In this document: positions 8,951 through 17,207 of the stretch, in pieces | How the letters are laid out: the number at the start of each line of letters is the position of its first letter | Position numbering within the stretch: the first letter of the stretch is position 1 | Source: Micromonosporaceae bacterium KJ-029 | GTDB lineage: Bacteria; Actinomycetota; Actinomycetes; Mycobacteriales; Micromonosporaceae | Length of the DNA: 64,000 bases | Direction of reading: 5' to 3' | Assembly: GCA_005402585.1 (NCBI GenBank) | Contig: BIFP01000048.1 | Span: forward strand, 1 to 64,000 | Notes under the pieces: generated by a model | Told to the model about the DNA's origin: nothing | Seen by the model: only the letters and a program-made list of their open reading frames with translations | Database searches by the model: none | Program-made: the position numbers and the translations under genes

Positions 8951-9315
8951 GCCGGGCCCTCCAGCGGAATCGCGGTCAGCCGCCGGACATCGCCGGGCCA
9001 GATCTCCTTGAGCGCGTTCACGACCGTGTCCCACTGGCGGCGTTGCTCGGCAAGCTCAGCCAGGCCGCTGCTGGTGATGCGGTAGTACTTGCGCCGCCGC
9101 TCCCCAGCGACCGACTGCCAGCTCGACTCCACGTGCCCGAGGCGCTCAAGCCGGTGCAGCAACGGGTAGAGGAGCCCCTCGGTCCAGTCCAGCTCTCCAC
9201 CGGACAGCTCGTTGATCCGTCTGAGAATGGCGTAGCCGTAGCTCTCCCCGTCAGCCAGGATGCCCAGCACCATCGGCGTCGCCGAGGCGGCCACGAGATC
9301 CTTGGTGACCCTCAT
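8947..9315 (-). CDS. PadR family transcriptional regulator
   Basis: A winged-helix repressor of 122 residues. The PadR core is clear: VLGILADGESYGYAILRRI then GLLYPLLHRLERLG, with a basic wing GERRRKYYRIT. PadR proteins usually repress their own operon and are released by small ligands. ATG 9315 is preceded by GGAGGG on this strand. The inverted repeat just upstream (9335-9366) is the likely operator. It is first in a two-gene operon with the membrane protein. Confidence 0.88.
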   Translation of the reverse strand: MRVTKDLVAASATPMVLGILADGESYGYAILRRINELSGGELDWTEGLLYPLLHRLERLGHVESSWQSVAGERRRKYYRITSSGLAELAEQRRQWDTVVNALKEIWPGDVRRLTAIPLEGPA

Positions 9316-9334
9316 CGGCCCTCCTTCACCTCAC

Positions 9335-9366
9335 ACCTAGAACCATGATGCATAGTAGTTCTAGGT
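9335..9366. promoter_or_regulatory. Probable PadR operator/promoter
   Basis: ACCTAGAAC (9335-9343) and GTTCTAGGT (9358-9366) are perfect 9-bp inverted arms with a 14-base AT-rich centre containing ATGATGCAT. The site lies 20 to 51 bases upstream of the PadR start, where an autoregulatory operator over the promoter would be expected. Confidence 0.65.
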
Positions 9367-9416
9367 ATAAGTGCGGCACAAGGATTACCCGGAGGCCCGG
9401 CTACGGTCCCGCGCGA

Positions 9417-9941
9417 TCAGGCGGGAGGTCCGGCCGGTGGGGGCTGGCCGCTGGAACCGGCCAGCGACTGCCGCGCGGCGGCGATGACGACCGGGTCGCC
9501 GCACCCTGCCGCGAAACCGGCGATCCGGCGTCGGATGTCGCGGCGGAGCAGCCACATCCCGATCCGGTCGGCGACGGGGCGCAGCACCGCCGGCCGGCAG
9601 CGGAAGCTGTACCGCCAGGTCGCAACGGTGTGGCCGGGCTCGGCCGCGGGCGCGAACCGCCAGCCACCGGCGAACATCTCGAAGAACCACGGGCCGCGCA
9701 CCATCTTCATCCCGACGTGGGTCGGCGGGGCGTAGGAGACGTACTCGCTGACCATCGCGAGGCCGTGCCGGGACCGGGTGAACGTGCGCACCCCCTTGCC
9801 CGGCCGGGTGGCGCCGTCGGTGAAGTGTTGGGTGCGGATGAACGGGTCCCAGCGGTACCGGATCGGCGTGGTGGTCTGGGACACCGCGAAGGCCAGGTTC
9901 GGGGGTACGGGGACGACGGCCACCGCCTCAACCACGGGCAT
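9417..9941 (-). CDS. SRPBCC (polyketide cyclase/START-like) family protein
   Basis: About 174 residues with the pattern of a Polyketide_cyc2/SRPBCC fold: an N-terminal VAVVPVPPNLAFAV strand-helix, a central RYRWDPFIR, and a C-terminal long helix. These proteins bind hydrophobic ligands in a helix-grip pocket. ATG 9941 has GGAG 9 bases upstream; a GTG six codons earlier (9959) is possible. There is no partner gene that fixes the ligand. The neighbouring DUF2071 gene on the same strand is a different fold and is separated by about 100 bases. Confidence 0.7.
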   Translation of the reverse strand: MPVVEAVAVVPVPPNLAFAVSQTTTPIRYRWDPFIRTQHFTDGATRPGKGVRTFTRSRHGLAMVSEYVSYAPPTHVGMKMVRGPWFFEMFAGGWRFAPAAEPGHTVATWRYSFRCRPAVLRPVADRIGMWLLRRDIRRRIAGFAAGCGDPVVIAAARQSLAGSSGQPPPAGPPA

Positions 9942-10050
9942 CGACCCATTCTCCGCCACCGGCCCGCACCGGTCACCCCTCAGCGGATAGCGTTACTGTC
10001 CGGTTCCGACTCGACCCAGAGCCGCTGCGGGTCGGCGCGGCATCCAACCG

Positions 10051-10785
10051 TCAGGGCAGGGCGACCGGTGGACCGAACCGGACCGGCACGCCCGGGGAAT
10101 AGAGGACGCTGGCCGGCGAATCCAGCGGCGGCGGCAGCCCGGCGGCGGTGATCAGCCCGTCGTCCAGGTGCAGCAGCTCGGCCCGGTGCAGGGGCCAGCG
10201 AGGATGCCAGTTCGGCAGGTGCCGGGTACGCCCGTACGACCGGGTGTGCAGGCCCCACCGGGCGGTGACGAAGTGCTCCAGCGGGGTCGGGTCGGCGAGC
10301 GGCTCACCCACCCGGACCTCCATCCGGCTCGTCGTACCGGCCGGACCTGGCCAGCGACGCCGGCACCGGTAGCTGAGCCGGTCACCGTCGCGCTCCAGTC
10401 GCATCGCCGACCACATGTACGGCAGTCCCAGGGTCGCCCGGGCAACCAGCACCGGAACCAGCCGGGACGCGTCGAGCGAGCGGAACACCACGGCACGCCG
10501 GCCGGTGCCGTCGACCGAGTACAGCCGGACGTTGGTCTCCCAGAAGCTGCCGAAGTACGGCACTCCGGGCCCGTAACCCAGCCCGAGCCCGACCATGCGA
10601 AAGCCGATCAGCCCGACGTAACTCAGCCCGTCGACGGTGTCCGGTCGGGTCCCCGTGGGCAGCAGTGGCGCGACCACCTCCGGCAGGACCGGCCAGTGCA
10701 GAAAGACGAGATCCTCCCAGCGCTGCCGGAGGAACACTCGCCTGAACGGCTGCACGGGTGCCGAGTCGACCGCCTCGATGTCCAC
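10051..10785 (-). CDS. DUF2071 (YqjF-like) family protein
   Basis: A 244-residue protein matching the YqjF/DUF2071 layout: an early helix with RQRWEDLVFLHWPV, then LLPTGTRPDTVDG, YVGLIGFRM and a conserved NVRLYSVDGTGRRAVVFRSLDA strand pair. The fold resembles acetoacetate decarboxylase. The activity of this family is not established. It starts at GTG 10785 and ends about 95 bases after the hydrolase start region on the same strand, so it may share a transcript with the upstream alpha/beta hydrolase. Confidence 0.75.
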   Translation of the reverse strand: MDIEAVDSAPVQPFRRVFLRQRWEDLVFLHWPVLPEVVAPLLPTGTRPDTVDGLSYVGLIGFRMVGLGLGYGPGVPYFGSFWETNVRLYSVDGTGRRAVVFRSLDASRLVPVLVARATLGLPYMWSAMRLERDGDRLSYRCRRRWPGPAGTTSRMEVRVGEPLADPTPLEHFVTARWGLHTRSYGRTRHLPNWHPRWPLHRAELLHLDDGLITAAGLPPPLDSPASVLYSPGVPVRFGPPVALP

Positions 10786-10878
10786 GTACCGATCCTGCTC
10801 CTCCGAGTCGACGACCGCGACGCGGATGCAACCCGTACGCGGCGCGCAGGCGCTGGCGAAGTACGGCCGAGCCCGATG

Positions 10879-11757
10879 TCAGGCGGCGGGTGGTGCCGGG
10901 CGGCGCGCGAGAAATCCCTGCACGGTCGCGGTGAAGGTGGCGGGATCGTCCACCCAGGGGAAGTGTCCGGCTCGCGGCAGCACCGCCAGGTCGGCGCCGC
11001 CGAGAAGGGTAGCGAGTTCGCGGACCGCCGTGCAGGTCGGCCAGATGTCGTACGCACCGGCGACCAGCAGTACCGGCGCCGCCAGCGTCGCAAGCCGCTC
11101 CGGCAGTGTCGGGTCGGGGTCGAAGCCGGCGTAGAACCCGTCCGTCGCCGGCTGGGCGAACTGCGCCGGCTCGGCGCTCGCCTGCGCCTGGGCCGCGGCG
11201 TTCCACTGCGCGTACAGCAGTGGCGCCGACAGCCAGCGGTACCGCCGCAGTTCCTGCGGTGACGCGGCCTCGGCGCTCAGGGCGGTGATCGCCTCGGCGT
11301 ACCAGGGTTCGTGCGCCCGTCGGGCCAGCACCTCGTCGACGCCGAGGTCGGACTGGAGGTCGACGACGCGAAGGGACGGAGCGACAAGTACCAGATGGTC
11401 GAGCCGGTGGGGGTGCTCGGCCGCGTACAACAGGCAGATCCCGCCGCTGGCGGAGTGTCCGAGCAGGTCCATCCGGTGCAGCCCGAGGTGGCCGCGCAGC
11501 GCCTCGACGTCCTGGACGAGCCGGTCGACCCGGTACGTGGTGGGATCCTGTGGTGGCTGCGACCCGCCCGTGCCGCGGTTGTCGAGCAGGATCAGCGTCC
11601 GCCGGTCGCTGAGGCCGCCCAACTCGCCGAGGTACTCCACCGCCTGACCCGGGCCCCCGGGTACGCACACCAGGGGCGGCCCGGAGCCGACCACCCGGTA
11701 CGCCAGTTCGGTGCCGTCCCAGGAGCGAAACCGTCGCATGGGACCCGAGTCTGTCAT
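10879..11757 (-). CDS. Alpha/beta hydrolase, proline-iminopeptidase-like
   Basis: A 292-residue serine hydrolase. It shows the oxyanion segment VPGGPG at 32-37, the nucleophile elbow LLGHSASGG (Ser102), a helical lid (about 130-200), an acid region GAYDIWP and the catalytic His in RAGHFPW. The GGPG motif and lid are as in S33 peptidases and related hydrolases, but substrate specificity cannot be read. ATG 11757 is preceded by GGCGGG on this strand; the frame is open 15 codons further. Confidence 0.8.
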   Translation of the reverse strand: MTDSGPMRRFRSWDGTELAYRVVGSGPPLVCVPGGPGQAVEYLGELGGLSDRRTLILLDNRGTGGSQPPQDPTTYRVDRLVQDVEALRGHLGLHRMDLLGHSASGGICLLYAAEHPHRLDHLVLVAPSLRVVDLQSDLGVDEVLARRAHEPWYAEAITALSAEAASPQELRRYRWLSAPLLYAQWNAAAQAQASAEPAQFAQPATDGFYAGFDPDPTLPERLATLAAPVLLVAGAYDIWPTCTAVRELATLLGGADLAVLPRAGHFPWVDDPATFTATVQGFLARRPAPPAA

Positions 11758-11870
11758 CGACCCGCCGGTTGGGCCATGTCCGCCCTGGCTCCGCCGGCAC
11801 ATCGAGCGACCCGGCTGGCAGGGGCGGGGGGCGGGTCCGATCAGACCAGGCAGGGCGGACGCCGGACGGA

Positions 11871-12905
11871 TCAGGAAGTCTCGCCCGTGCCGCTCGATGT
11901 GGGCGTCACCAGACCCGACTCGTAGGCCGCGATGACGGCCTGCACGCGGTCGCGACAGCCGAGTTTGCGCAGCACCTCGGAGACATGGGTCTTGACCGTC
12001 TCCTCACCGATGACCAGTTCGGCGGCGATCTCGGCGTTGGACAGGCCGCGGGTCGCGGCGAGCAGCACCTCCCGCTCGCGCCGGGTGAGCGAGGCGATCC
12101 GTTCGGCCCCGGGTCCTGATGGGCCGCGTACACCGGAGCGACTTGGTGCCTGCTCGGCAGCCGAGGCAGGCGGGGTGGCGGCCACCGCGACCGGCTCCGC
12201 AGATGCCGAGGCGGCGCGAACGGCCCGCTGTCGTCGTACCGCGACTCTGGCGAGCACGGCGGCCAGCACCACAGCGCCCACCGTGCCCAGGTACGCCGCC
12301 AGGTAGAACAGCCTCAGGTCGTCGAACCACCGATCCGGGTCGTGGCCGTACAGATTGACCGGACCGACAAGCGGCACGTTCCAGTACACCCCGCTCATGC
12401 TGTAGACCAGCGCCAGGGTGATCACCAGGGCGGCGATCGGCAGCGCGCGGCTGCGGGCGCCGTCGAAGACCGCGACCCCGAGCACGGCCAGACCGGCGAG
12501 CCACCAGCCCCACGCCATCGCTCCCGCCAACGGCGAGAGCACCCAGGGAACAGCGGCCAGCACGCAGGCCAGCCCGAGCCGATACCGGGACAACGCGACC
12601 GCCGCGATCGCGGCGAGGTTGGCGAGCCCGAGCGCGACGAGACCCATGCTGCCGGCACCCGGTACGCCGCTGGGGAAGTCGCCGAAGACGTGTGTCTGCG
12701 GCTGCGGGGTCGCCAGGAGCACGAGCGCCACGACGGCCGCCAGCACCAACGGCGTGGCCCACACGGACAGCAGCGCCCGCATGTCGGCTCCGGCCCCGGC
12801 CCCGGCCAGGCGGACGGTGCGCCCCATCTGCGTGGGGTCCGACGACAAGTGTGGGAGGTCTGGGTTGGCCATGGCTGCGAGCATGCCAGCGGTTCGCTGC
12901 CCCAC
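11871..12905 (-). CDS. Membrane-anchored LuxR-type regulator
   Basis: A protein of up to 344 residues. About six hydrophobic helices (from about 42 to 215) are followed by a linker and a C-terminal LuxR/NarL helix-turn-helix (about 270-335: LTRREREVLLAATRGLSNAE, then EETVKTHV). It has no receiver or kinase domain, so it would sense through the membrane and bind DNA directly. The start is uncertain: GTG 12905 has GGTGAGG close by, while ATG 12884 or 12872 lack a clear ribosome site. A perfect 18-bp palindrome lies about 40 bases upstream and could be its own site. Confidence 0.75.
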   Translation of the reverse strand: MGQRTAGMLAAMANPDLPHLSSDPTQMGRTVRLAGAGAGADMRALLSVWATPLVLAAVVALVLLATPQPQTHVFGDFPSGVPGAGSMGLVALGLANLAAIAAVALSRYRLGLACVLAAVPWVLSPLAGAMAWGWWLAGLAVLGVAVFDGARSRALPIAALVITLALVYSMSGVYWNVPLVGPVNLYGHDPDRWFDDLRLFYLAAYLGTVGAVVLAAVLARVAVRRQRAVRAASASAEPVAVAATPPASAAEQAPSRSGVRGPSGPGAERIASLTRREREVLLAATRGLSNAEIAAELVIGEETVKTHVSEVLRKLGCRDRVQAVIAAYESGLVTPTSSGTGETS

Positions 12906-12942
12906 GCCTCACCAGTAGGCGGGGATTTGCCGGCGGAAGGGC

Positions 12943-12960
12943 CTCCCCCGTACGGGGGAG
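12943..12960. promoter_or_regulatory. 18-bp perfect palindrome upstream of the membrane LuxR gene
   Basis: CTCCCCCGTACGGGGGAG is self-complementary and sits between the divergent LuxR-type gene and the GH64 gene. Dyad sites of this length suit a LuxR-type dimer; binding is not shown. Confidence 0.45.
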
Positions 12961-13034
12961 ACGCCTCGTGCCGACCCGCCGACCTCACGACATCGCCGTA
13001 CATCTATTGACAAACGTCGTTAACAGTCAGAGCC

Positions 13035-13052
13035 TGAGAGAGCGCTCTCTCA
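13035..13052. promoter_or_regulatory. LacI-family operator before the glucanase gene
   Basis: TGAGAGAGCGCTCTCTCA is a perfect 18-bp palindrome with the central GCGC and flanking symmetry typical of LacI/CebR-type sugar repressors in actinobacteria. A TTGACA hexamer lies at 13007-13012. The site is 32 bases upstream of the GH64 start, so repression until a glucan breakdown product appears is likely. No lacI-type gene is in the window. Confidence 0.65.
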
Positions 13053-13083
13053 CACCGTGTCACCACCGACCGGAGGAGTTCCC

Positions 13084-14271
13084 GTGGTTGTCCGAAGCAG
13101 GCTGCTGGCCGTCGCCGCTGCCCTGATCACCGCCATACCGGCCGCCCTCGTCGCCGCCGCCCCCGCCCAGGCCATCGGCCCACCGTTGCTGCCGGTCACG
13201 GTCACCAACAACACCGGCCGGGCCGGAGCCGTCCACCTGTACGTGATCGGCGTACAGCTCTCCTCGGGCCGCCTCGGCTACGTCAACCAGGCCGGCACGT
13301 TCATCCCCTGGACCGGCGGGCAGATCCCGCCGTCGCCCGCACCCGACGCGTCGATCCCGGGGCCGACCAACGGCGCCAACACGACGATCCGGTTCCCGCG
13401 CGGCTTCTCCGGCCGCGTCTACTTCTCCCTCGGGGAGAAGCTGAAGTTCTTCCTCACCCCGACCGGCCTGGTGCAGCCCGCGCCCTGGGCCGCCGGTGAC
13501 CCCAACCGCGACATCCTGTTCGACTGGAGCGAGTTCACCTACAACGACGCCGGCCTCTGGCTCAACAGCTCCCAGGTCGACATGTTCGCGGTGCCGCACG
13601 CGGTCACCGTGACCGGCGCCAACGGCGCCACCAAACGCACCGGCGACGTCGTCTCAGGCGGCCGAAACGCCATCATCAACGGCATCCGCTCCCAGTCCGG
13701 CTGGGCGAACACGGTGTACACCCGCGGCGACGGCACGGTGCTGCGGGTACTGGCCCCGGGCAAGGCGGCCGGCGCCGGCCTGTTCAGCCCCACCTACCTC
13801 GACTCGTACATCGCCTCGGCGTGGAACGCGTACACCACCCGGACGCTGACCGTCGTGCCGTTCGGTGACCGGCCCGACATCCGCTACTTCGGGCGGACCT
13901 CAGGCAATGTCATGACCTTCACCAACGGCGCCGGCCAGGTCGTCGCCACGTTCAACCGGCCCTCGTCGGCCAGCGTCTGGGGCTGCGACGGCGACCTGCC
14001 CGCCCCCAACGACCAGGTGGTCGGCCCGATCTCCCGGACGCTGTGCGCCGCGCTGAACCGGGGCACCCTCGGCACCATCCACACCCAACCGAGCACCAAC
14101 GCCGCCGAGTTCTACCGCAACAGCCCGACCAACCACTACGCCCGGATCATCCACGCCAACATGCGTGACGGGAAGGCGTACGCCTTCGCCTTCGACGACG
14201 TCGGCGCCTTCGAGTCGCTGGTCCACGACGGCGACCCCCGCTCGGCCGGGCTGATCATGAGCCCGTTCTGA
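13084..14271 (+). CDS. Secreted beta-1,3-glucanase, glycoside hydrolase family 64
   Basis: A secreted protein of 395 residues with a signal peptide (about 1-28, ending APAQAIG). The rest follows GH64 throughout: LPVTVTNNTGRAGAVHLYV, WTGGQIPP, FPRGFSGRVYFSLG, FDWSEFTYND, and near the end YAFAFDDVGAFESLVHD. GH64 enzymes are inverting, cleave beta-1,3-glucan (laminarin, fungal walls) and release mainly laminaripentaose. GTG 13084 has GGAGGAG at 13072-13078. A LacI-type operator upstream and a hairpin terminator downstream make it an independently controlled gene. There is no carbohydrate-binding module. Confidence 0.9.
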   Translation: MVVRSRLLAVAAALITAIPAALVAAAPAQAIGPPLLPVTVTNNTGRAGAVHLYVIGVQLSSGRLGYVNQAGTFIPWTGGQIPPSPAPDASIPGPTNGANTTIRFPRGFSGRVYFSLGEKLKFFLTPTGLVQPAPWAAGDPNRDILFDWSEFTYNDAGLWLNSSQVDMFAVPHAVTVTGANGATKRTGDVVSGGRNAIINGIRSQSGWANTVYTRGDGTVLRVLAPGKAAGAGLFSPTYLDSYIASAWNAYTTRTLTVVPFGDRPDIRYFGRTSGNVMTFTNGAGQVVATFNRPSSASVWGCDGDLPAPNDQVVGPISRTLCAALNRGTLGTIHTQPSTNAAEFYRNSPTNHYARIIHANMRDGKAYAFAFDDVGAFESLVHDGDPRSAGLIMSPF

Positions 14272-14282
14272 CGCCGACAACC

Positions 14283-14310
14283 GCAGGCCCGGCCACCGGG
14301 CCGGGCCTGC
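14283..14310 (+). terminator. Hairpin terminator after the GH64 gene
   Basis: An 11-bp perfect stem (GCAGGCCCGGC at 14283-14293 with 14300-14310) and a 6-base loop begin 12 bases after the GH64 stop. There is no T-run, as is common in such GC-rich genomes. Confidence 0.75.
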
Positions 14311-14343
14311 TGTCACGGCGCAACCGCTGACGGGCTACTCACG

Positions 14344-14375
14344 GCGTCGTCTCCTACCCGGGTAGGAGACGACGC
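14344..14375. repeat. Perfect 32-bp palindrome
   Basis: Two 16-base arms meet without a loop at CCCGGG; the left arm is GCGTCGTCTCCTACCC. It lies after the GH64 terminator and 73 bases before the next start. A terminator is already present, so an operator for the downstream membrane gene or a small repeat element is possible. Confidence 0.6.
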
Positions 14376-14447
14376 TCGGACCGTCGGCCGCAGCCGGGGC
14401 CTGTGGTCGGGCGCGGTCGGGTAGCGGGCCCACCAGCATCTACAGGC

Positions 14448-15377
14448 ATGACTACCTACCTGTCCCGGCGGGCACACTGGCACCGCCCACTGATGGTCTT
14501 CGTCTCGGCGATGGCGATCCTCGCCGTCGTCTCCGCGGTCGGCGTCGTCGCCGACCCGCGACAGCTGACCGGCGTACCGATCTGGCTCAAGCCGTTCAAG
14601 TTCTCGGTGTCCTTGGCGCTGTACGGCGCCACCCTGGCCTGGATGCTCTCCCTACTACCGCGACGCAACCGGGTCGCGGAGTGGGCGGGCACCGTCGTGG
14701 TCGCGATGGGAGTGGCCGAGATGGCGATCATCGTCGGTCAGGTGCTGCGCGGTACGACCAGCCACTTCAACGAGACCAGCCCGCTCAACGCCGCCCTGTG
14801 GCAGCTGATGGGCATTGTGATCATGGTGCTGTTCGCCGCGCACCTCGTCATCGGCGTCGTGTTGCTGCGTCGGCCGATCCCCGACCTGGCTGGCAGGTAC
14901 GCGGTGCGGCTGGGACTCGGTCTGACGCTCCTCGGCATGCTGGTGGCGCTGCCGATGGTGCTGCCCGGCCAGGCGCCGGCCGTGGAGGGGATCGCCGGGG
15001 CGCACAGCGTGGGCGTGGCCGATGGCGGGCCCGGGCTGCCGCTGGTCGGCTGGAGCACCACCGGTGGTGATCTGCGGATCGGGCACTTCGTGGGGATGCA
15101 CGCGTTGCAGGTGCTGCCGATCCTGGCGATCCTGTTGAACCGGTTCTTCGGCGGCCGACTGGACCTGCACACCCGGGCGCGGCTGCTGGTCGTCGCGGGC
15201 GGCGCGTACGGCGCGCTCACCATCCTGGTGACCTGGCAGGCCCTACGCGGTCAGCCGCTGCTGCGGCCGGACGCGCTCACCCTGGCCGCCGCGGCGGCCC
15301 TGGTGGTGGCGACCGCGACCGCCGCCGGCGCGGTGGTGGCCCGCCGACGCCGCCCGGAGATGGCGCTGGCCGCATGA
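14448..15377 (+). CDS. Multi-pass membrane protein of unknown function
   Basis: About 309 residues with roughly eight hydrophobic helices from residue 15 to the end, and a short basic N-terminus (MTTYLSRRAHWHRP). Conserved-looking polar spots include KPFKFSVSLALYG early and RIGHFVGMHALQVLP in the second half, where a His-rich face could bind a cofactor. ATG 14448 is used; no strong ribosome site is seen. The next gene, ABA4-like, starts 76 bases on and is also membrane-bound, so they may be co-transcribed. Confidence 0.7.
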   Translation: MTTYLSRRAHWHRPLMVFVSAMAILAVVSAVGVVADPRQLTGVPIWLKPFKFSVSLALYGATLAWMLSLLPRRNRVAEWAGTVVVAMGVAEMAIIVGQVLRGTTSHFNETSPLNAALWQLMGIVIMVLFAAHLVIGVVLLRRPIPDLAGRYAVRLGLGLTLLGMLVALPMVLPGQAPAVEGIAGAHSVGVADGGPGLPLVGWSTTGGDLRIGHFVGMHALQVLPILAILLNRFFGGRLDLHTRARLLVVAGGAYGALTILVTWQALRGQPLLRPDALTLAAAAALVVATATAAGAVVARRRRPEMALAA

Positions 15378-15453
15378 ACCGCCGTCGTGTGCGACTCGTC
15401 AGGCTCGATGTGACGGTGCCGCACGGCGGCACGGAGCGAACTGGAGGGCCGAC

Positions 15454-15966
15454 ATGACCGCCACGCTGTTCACCCTGACGTTCGCGGTGGCCGCGCCGTT
15501 CTGGGCGCTGATGATCCTGCTGCCGCACTGGTCCCTGACCGCCCGGATCATCAGGTCGCCGCTGATCGTGGCGCCGGTTCTCGTGATCTACGCGATCCTG
15601 GTGATCCCGGCGATCGGTGCGGTGTTGCCGGCCGTGACGTCCCCGACCCTGGACGGCATACGCGACCTGCTGGGCACCGACGACGGCGCGACGGCGGCCT
15701 GGGCGCACATGATCGCGTTCGATCTGTTCGTCGGCAGGTGGGCGTGGCTCGATAGCCGGGAAAGGCGGGTGCCGTCGCTGGTCATGGCGCCGCTGCTGGT
15801 GCTGACGATCCTGCTCGGGCCGCTCGGTCTGGCCGCCTATCTGGCGGCCCGCGCCAGGTGGGTGCGGCCGGCGGCCGCTCCGGCCCTCGAGCCGCGCCTT
15901 GGGGCGGGTCCTGCCGATCATCGGCTCGACACGACCGGCAGGACAGGCCCTAGGCTGAGGCCGTGA
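15454..15966 (+). CDS. ABA4-like (DUF4281) membrane protein
   Basis: A 170-residue protein with four hydrophobic helices. The ABA4-like core is visible: FAVAAPFWALMILLP at the start, and WAHMIAFDLFVGRWAWLDSR followed by a LLGPLGLAAYL helix. Plant ABA4 is needed for neoxanthin formation; bacterial members are uncharacterised. GGAGGG before ATG 15454 supports the start. The stop overlaps the histidine kinase start as GTGA. The last 40 residues are polar and low complexity, and their DNA also carries a promoter-like sequence. Confidence 0.8.
   Translation: MTATLFTLTFAVAAPFWALMILLPHWSLTARIIRSPLIVAPVLVIYAILVIPAIGAVLPAVTSPTLDGIRDLLGTDDGATAAWAHMIAFDLFVGRWAWLDSRERRVPSLVMAPLLVLTILLGPLGLAAYLAARARWVRPAAAPALEPRLGAGPADHRLDTTGRTGPRLRP
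15926..15956 (+). promoter_or_regulatory. Possible leaderless promoter for the histidine kinase
   Basis: TAGGCT at 15951-15956 stands 6 bases before the kinase GTG, with TCGACA at 15926-15931 as a loose -35. This spacing would give a transcript starting at the first codon, common in actinobacteria. Confidence 0.4.
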
Positions 15967-17207
15967 GGTGGATGGGGCGACTGTTCGACGCGCGCGAATC
16001 CCTCGCGCGGATAGTCCTGCTGAACCTCGCCGGACTCGGGTATCTGTTCTTCGGCACCCAGCACGCCCCGCCGACAACGCAATGGATCCTGGCTGGTTTC
16101 GCGTTCGCCGCCGGGCTGGGGCTCCACCGCTGGCCGCTGGTGAACCTGGTGACACAGGCCGCGCTGCTGGCGATCGCGATCTGCCTGATCGACGACATCA
16201 CGATCAACCAGGTCGGTGCCAGTTGGGCCCTGCTCGAACTGACCATGCGGGCGCGCCGGCCACGGACCATCTGGCTGGGCGCCGGGCTGCTGGCCGCGGT
16301 CGACCTGATCGATCCGATCGGTGACCCGCTCCCACGCTTCCTCTCCGGCGTCTTCGGGCTGCTGCTGGAGGTCGGCATCCCGCTGCTGCTCGGCCTGGTC
16401 ATCCGGACCACCCGGGAACTCGCCCGGCAGGCGCAGCAGCGGGCGGCGGAGGAGCAGCGCCGGCGCGAGTCGGAGAGCCGCGCCGCGCGCGCCGACGAAC
16501 GCAGCGCCATCGCAAGGGAACTGCACGACGTGGTCGCGCATCACGTGGCGTCGATGGTGCTGCGGGTCGGGGTGGCCCGGCACGTGCTGACCGACCTGGA
16601 TCCACGGGTGGGTGAGGTGTTCGACGATGTGCACGGCACCGGGACCGCGGCCCTGGCCGACCTGCGCCGGCTGGTCGCGGTACTGCGCCAGCCCGACGGC
16701 GTACGCGGCGACGCGGCGCTGACCGCGATCGAGCCGTCGGCGCTGCCGGCCGCCCTCGGCGCGGCGGTCGACCGGTCCCGCCAGGCCGGGGTCACCGTGG
16801 AGGCCGACATCGATCCGGCGATCGGTTCACTGGACGCGGTGCGGGGTCTGGCGGTGTTGCGTCTCACCCAGGAGTCGCTGACCAACGTGGCCAAGCACGC
16901 CGGCACGTCCGCGCAGGCGCGCCTGTCGGTCAGCGTGGTGGACGGGGCCGTCCACTGGGAGGTCGTGGACAACGGCCGTGGCTGGCTGCCGACCCCGGTG
17001 CCGTCCGGTGGTGGCCACGGCATCACCGGGATGCGCGAGCGCGTCGAGGTCCTCGGCGGCCGGTTGGAGGCCGGCCCCACGGGCACCGGTTGGCGGGTGC
17101 GTACCGTCCTGCCGGCTTCCTCCTCCCCCAGCGGCACGCCGGCCACCTCGGCCGAGCGCACCCCCGCCGCGGCCCCGCCCGGCCCGCGCACCGCGGAGTC
17201 GGCATGA
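15963..17207 (+). CDS. NarL-type sensor histidine kinase
   Basis: A 414-residue kinase with about five membrane helices (about 15-145), a coiled linker rich in Arg/Glu, a HisKA_3 dimerisation helix with phospho-acceptor His188 in RELHDVVAHHVASM, and a HATPase domain. In the latter, ESLTNVAKHAG (N box), VVDNGRGW (G1) and GHGITGMRERV (G2) are intact. It passes phosphate to the overlapping response regulator (ATGA overlap). No extracellular sensor domain is present, so it probably senses within the membrane, as do DesK-like kinases. Confidence 0.9.
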   Translation: MRWMGRLFDARESLARIVLLNLAGLGYLFFGTQHAPPTTQWILAGFAFAAGLGLHRWPLVNLVTQAALLAIAICLIDDITINQVGASWALLELTMRARRPRTIWLGAGLLAAVDLIDPIGDPLPRFLSGVFGLLLEVGIPLLLGLVIRTTRELARQAQQRAAEEQRRRESESRAARADERSAIARELHDVVAHHVASMVLRVGVARHVLTDLDPRVGEVFDDVHGTGTAALADLRRLVAVLRQPDGVRGDAALTAIEPSALPAALGAAVDRSRQAGVTVEADIDPAIGSLDAVRGLAVLRLTQESLTNVAKHAGTSAQARLSVSVVDGAVHWEVVDNGRGWLPTPVPSGGGHGITGMRERVEVLGGRLEAGPTGTGWRVRTVLPASSSPSGTPATSAERTPAAAPPGPRTAESA

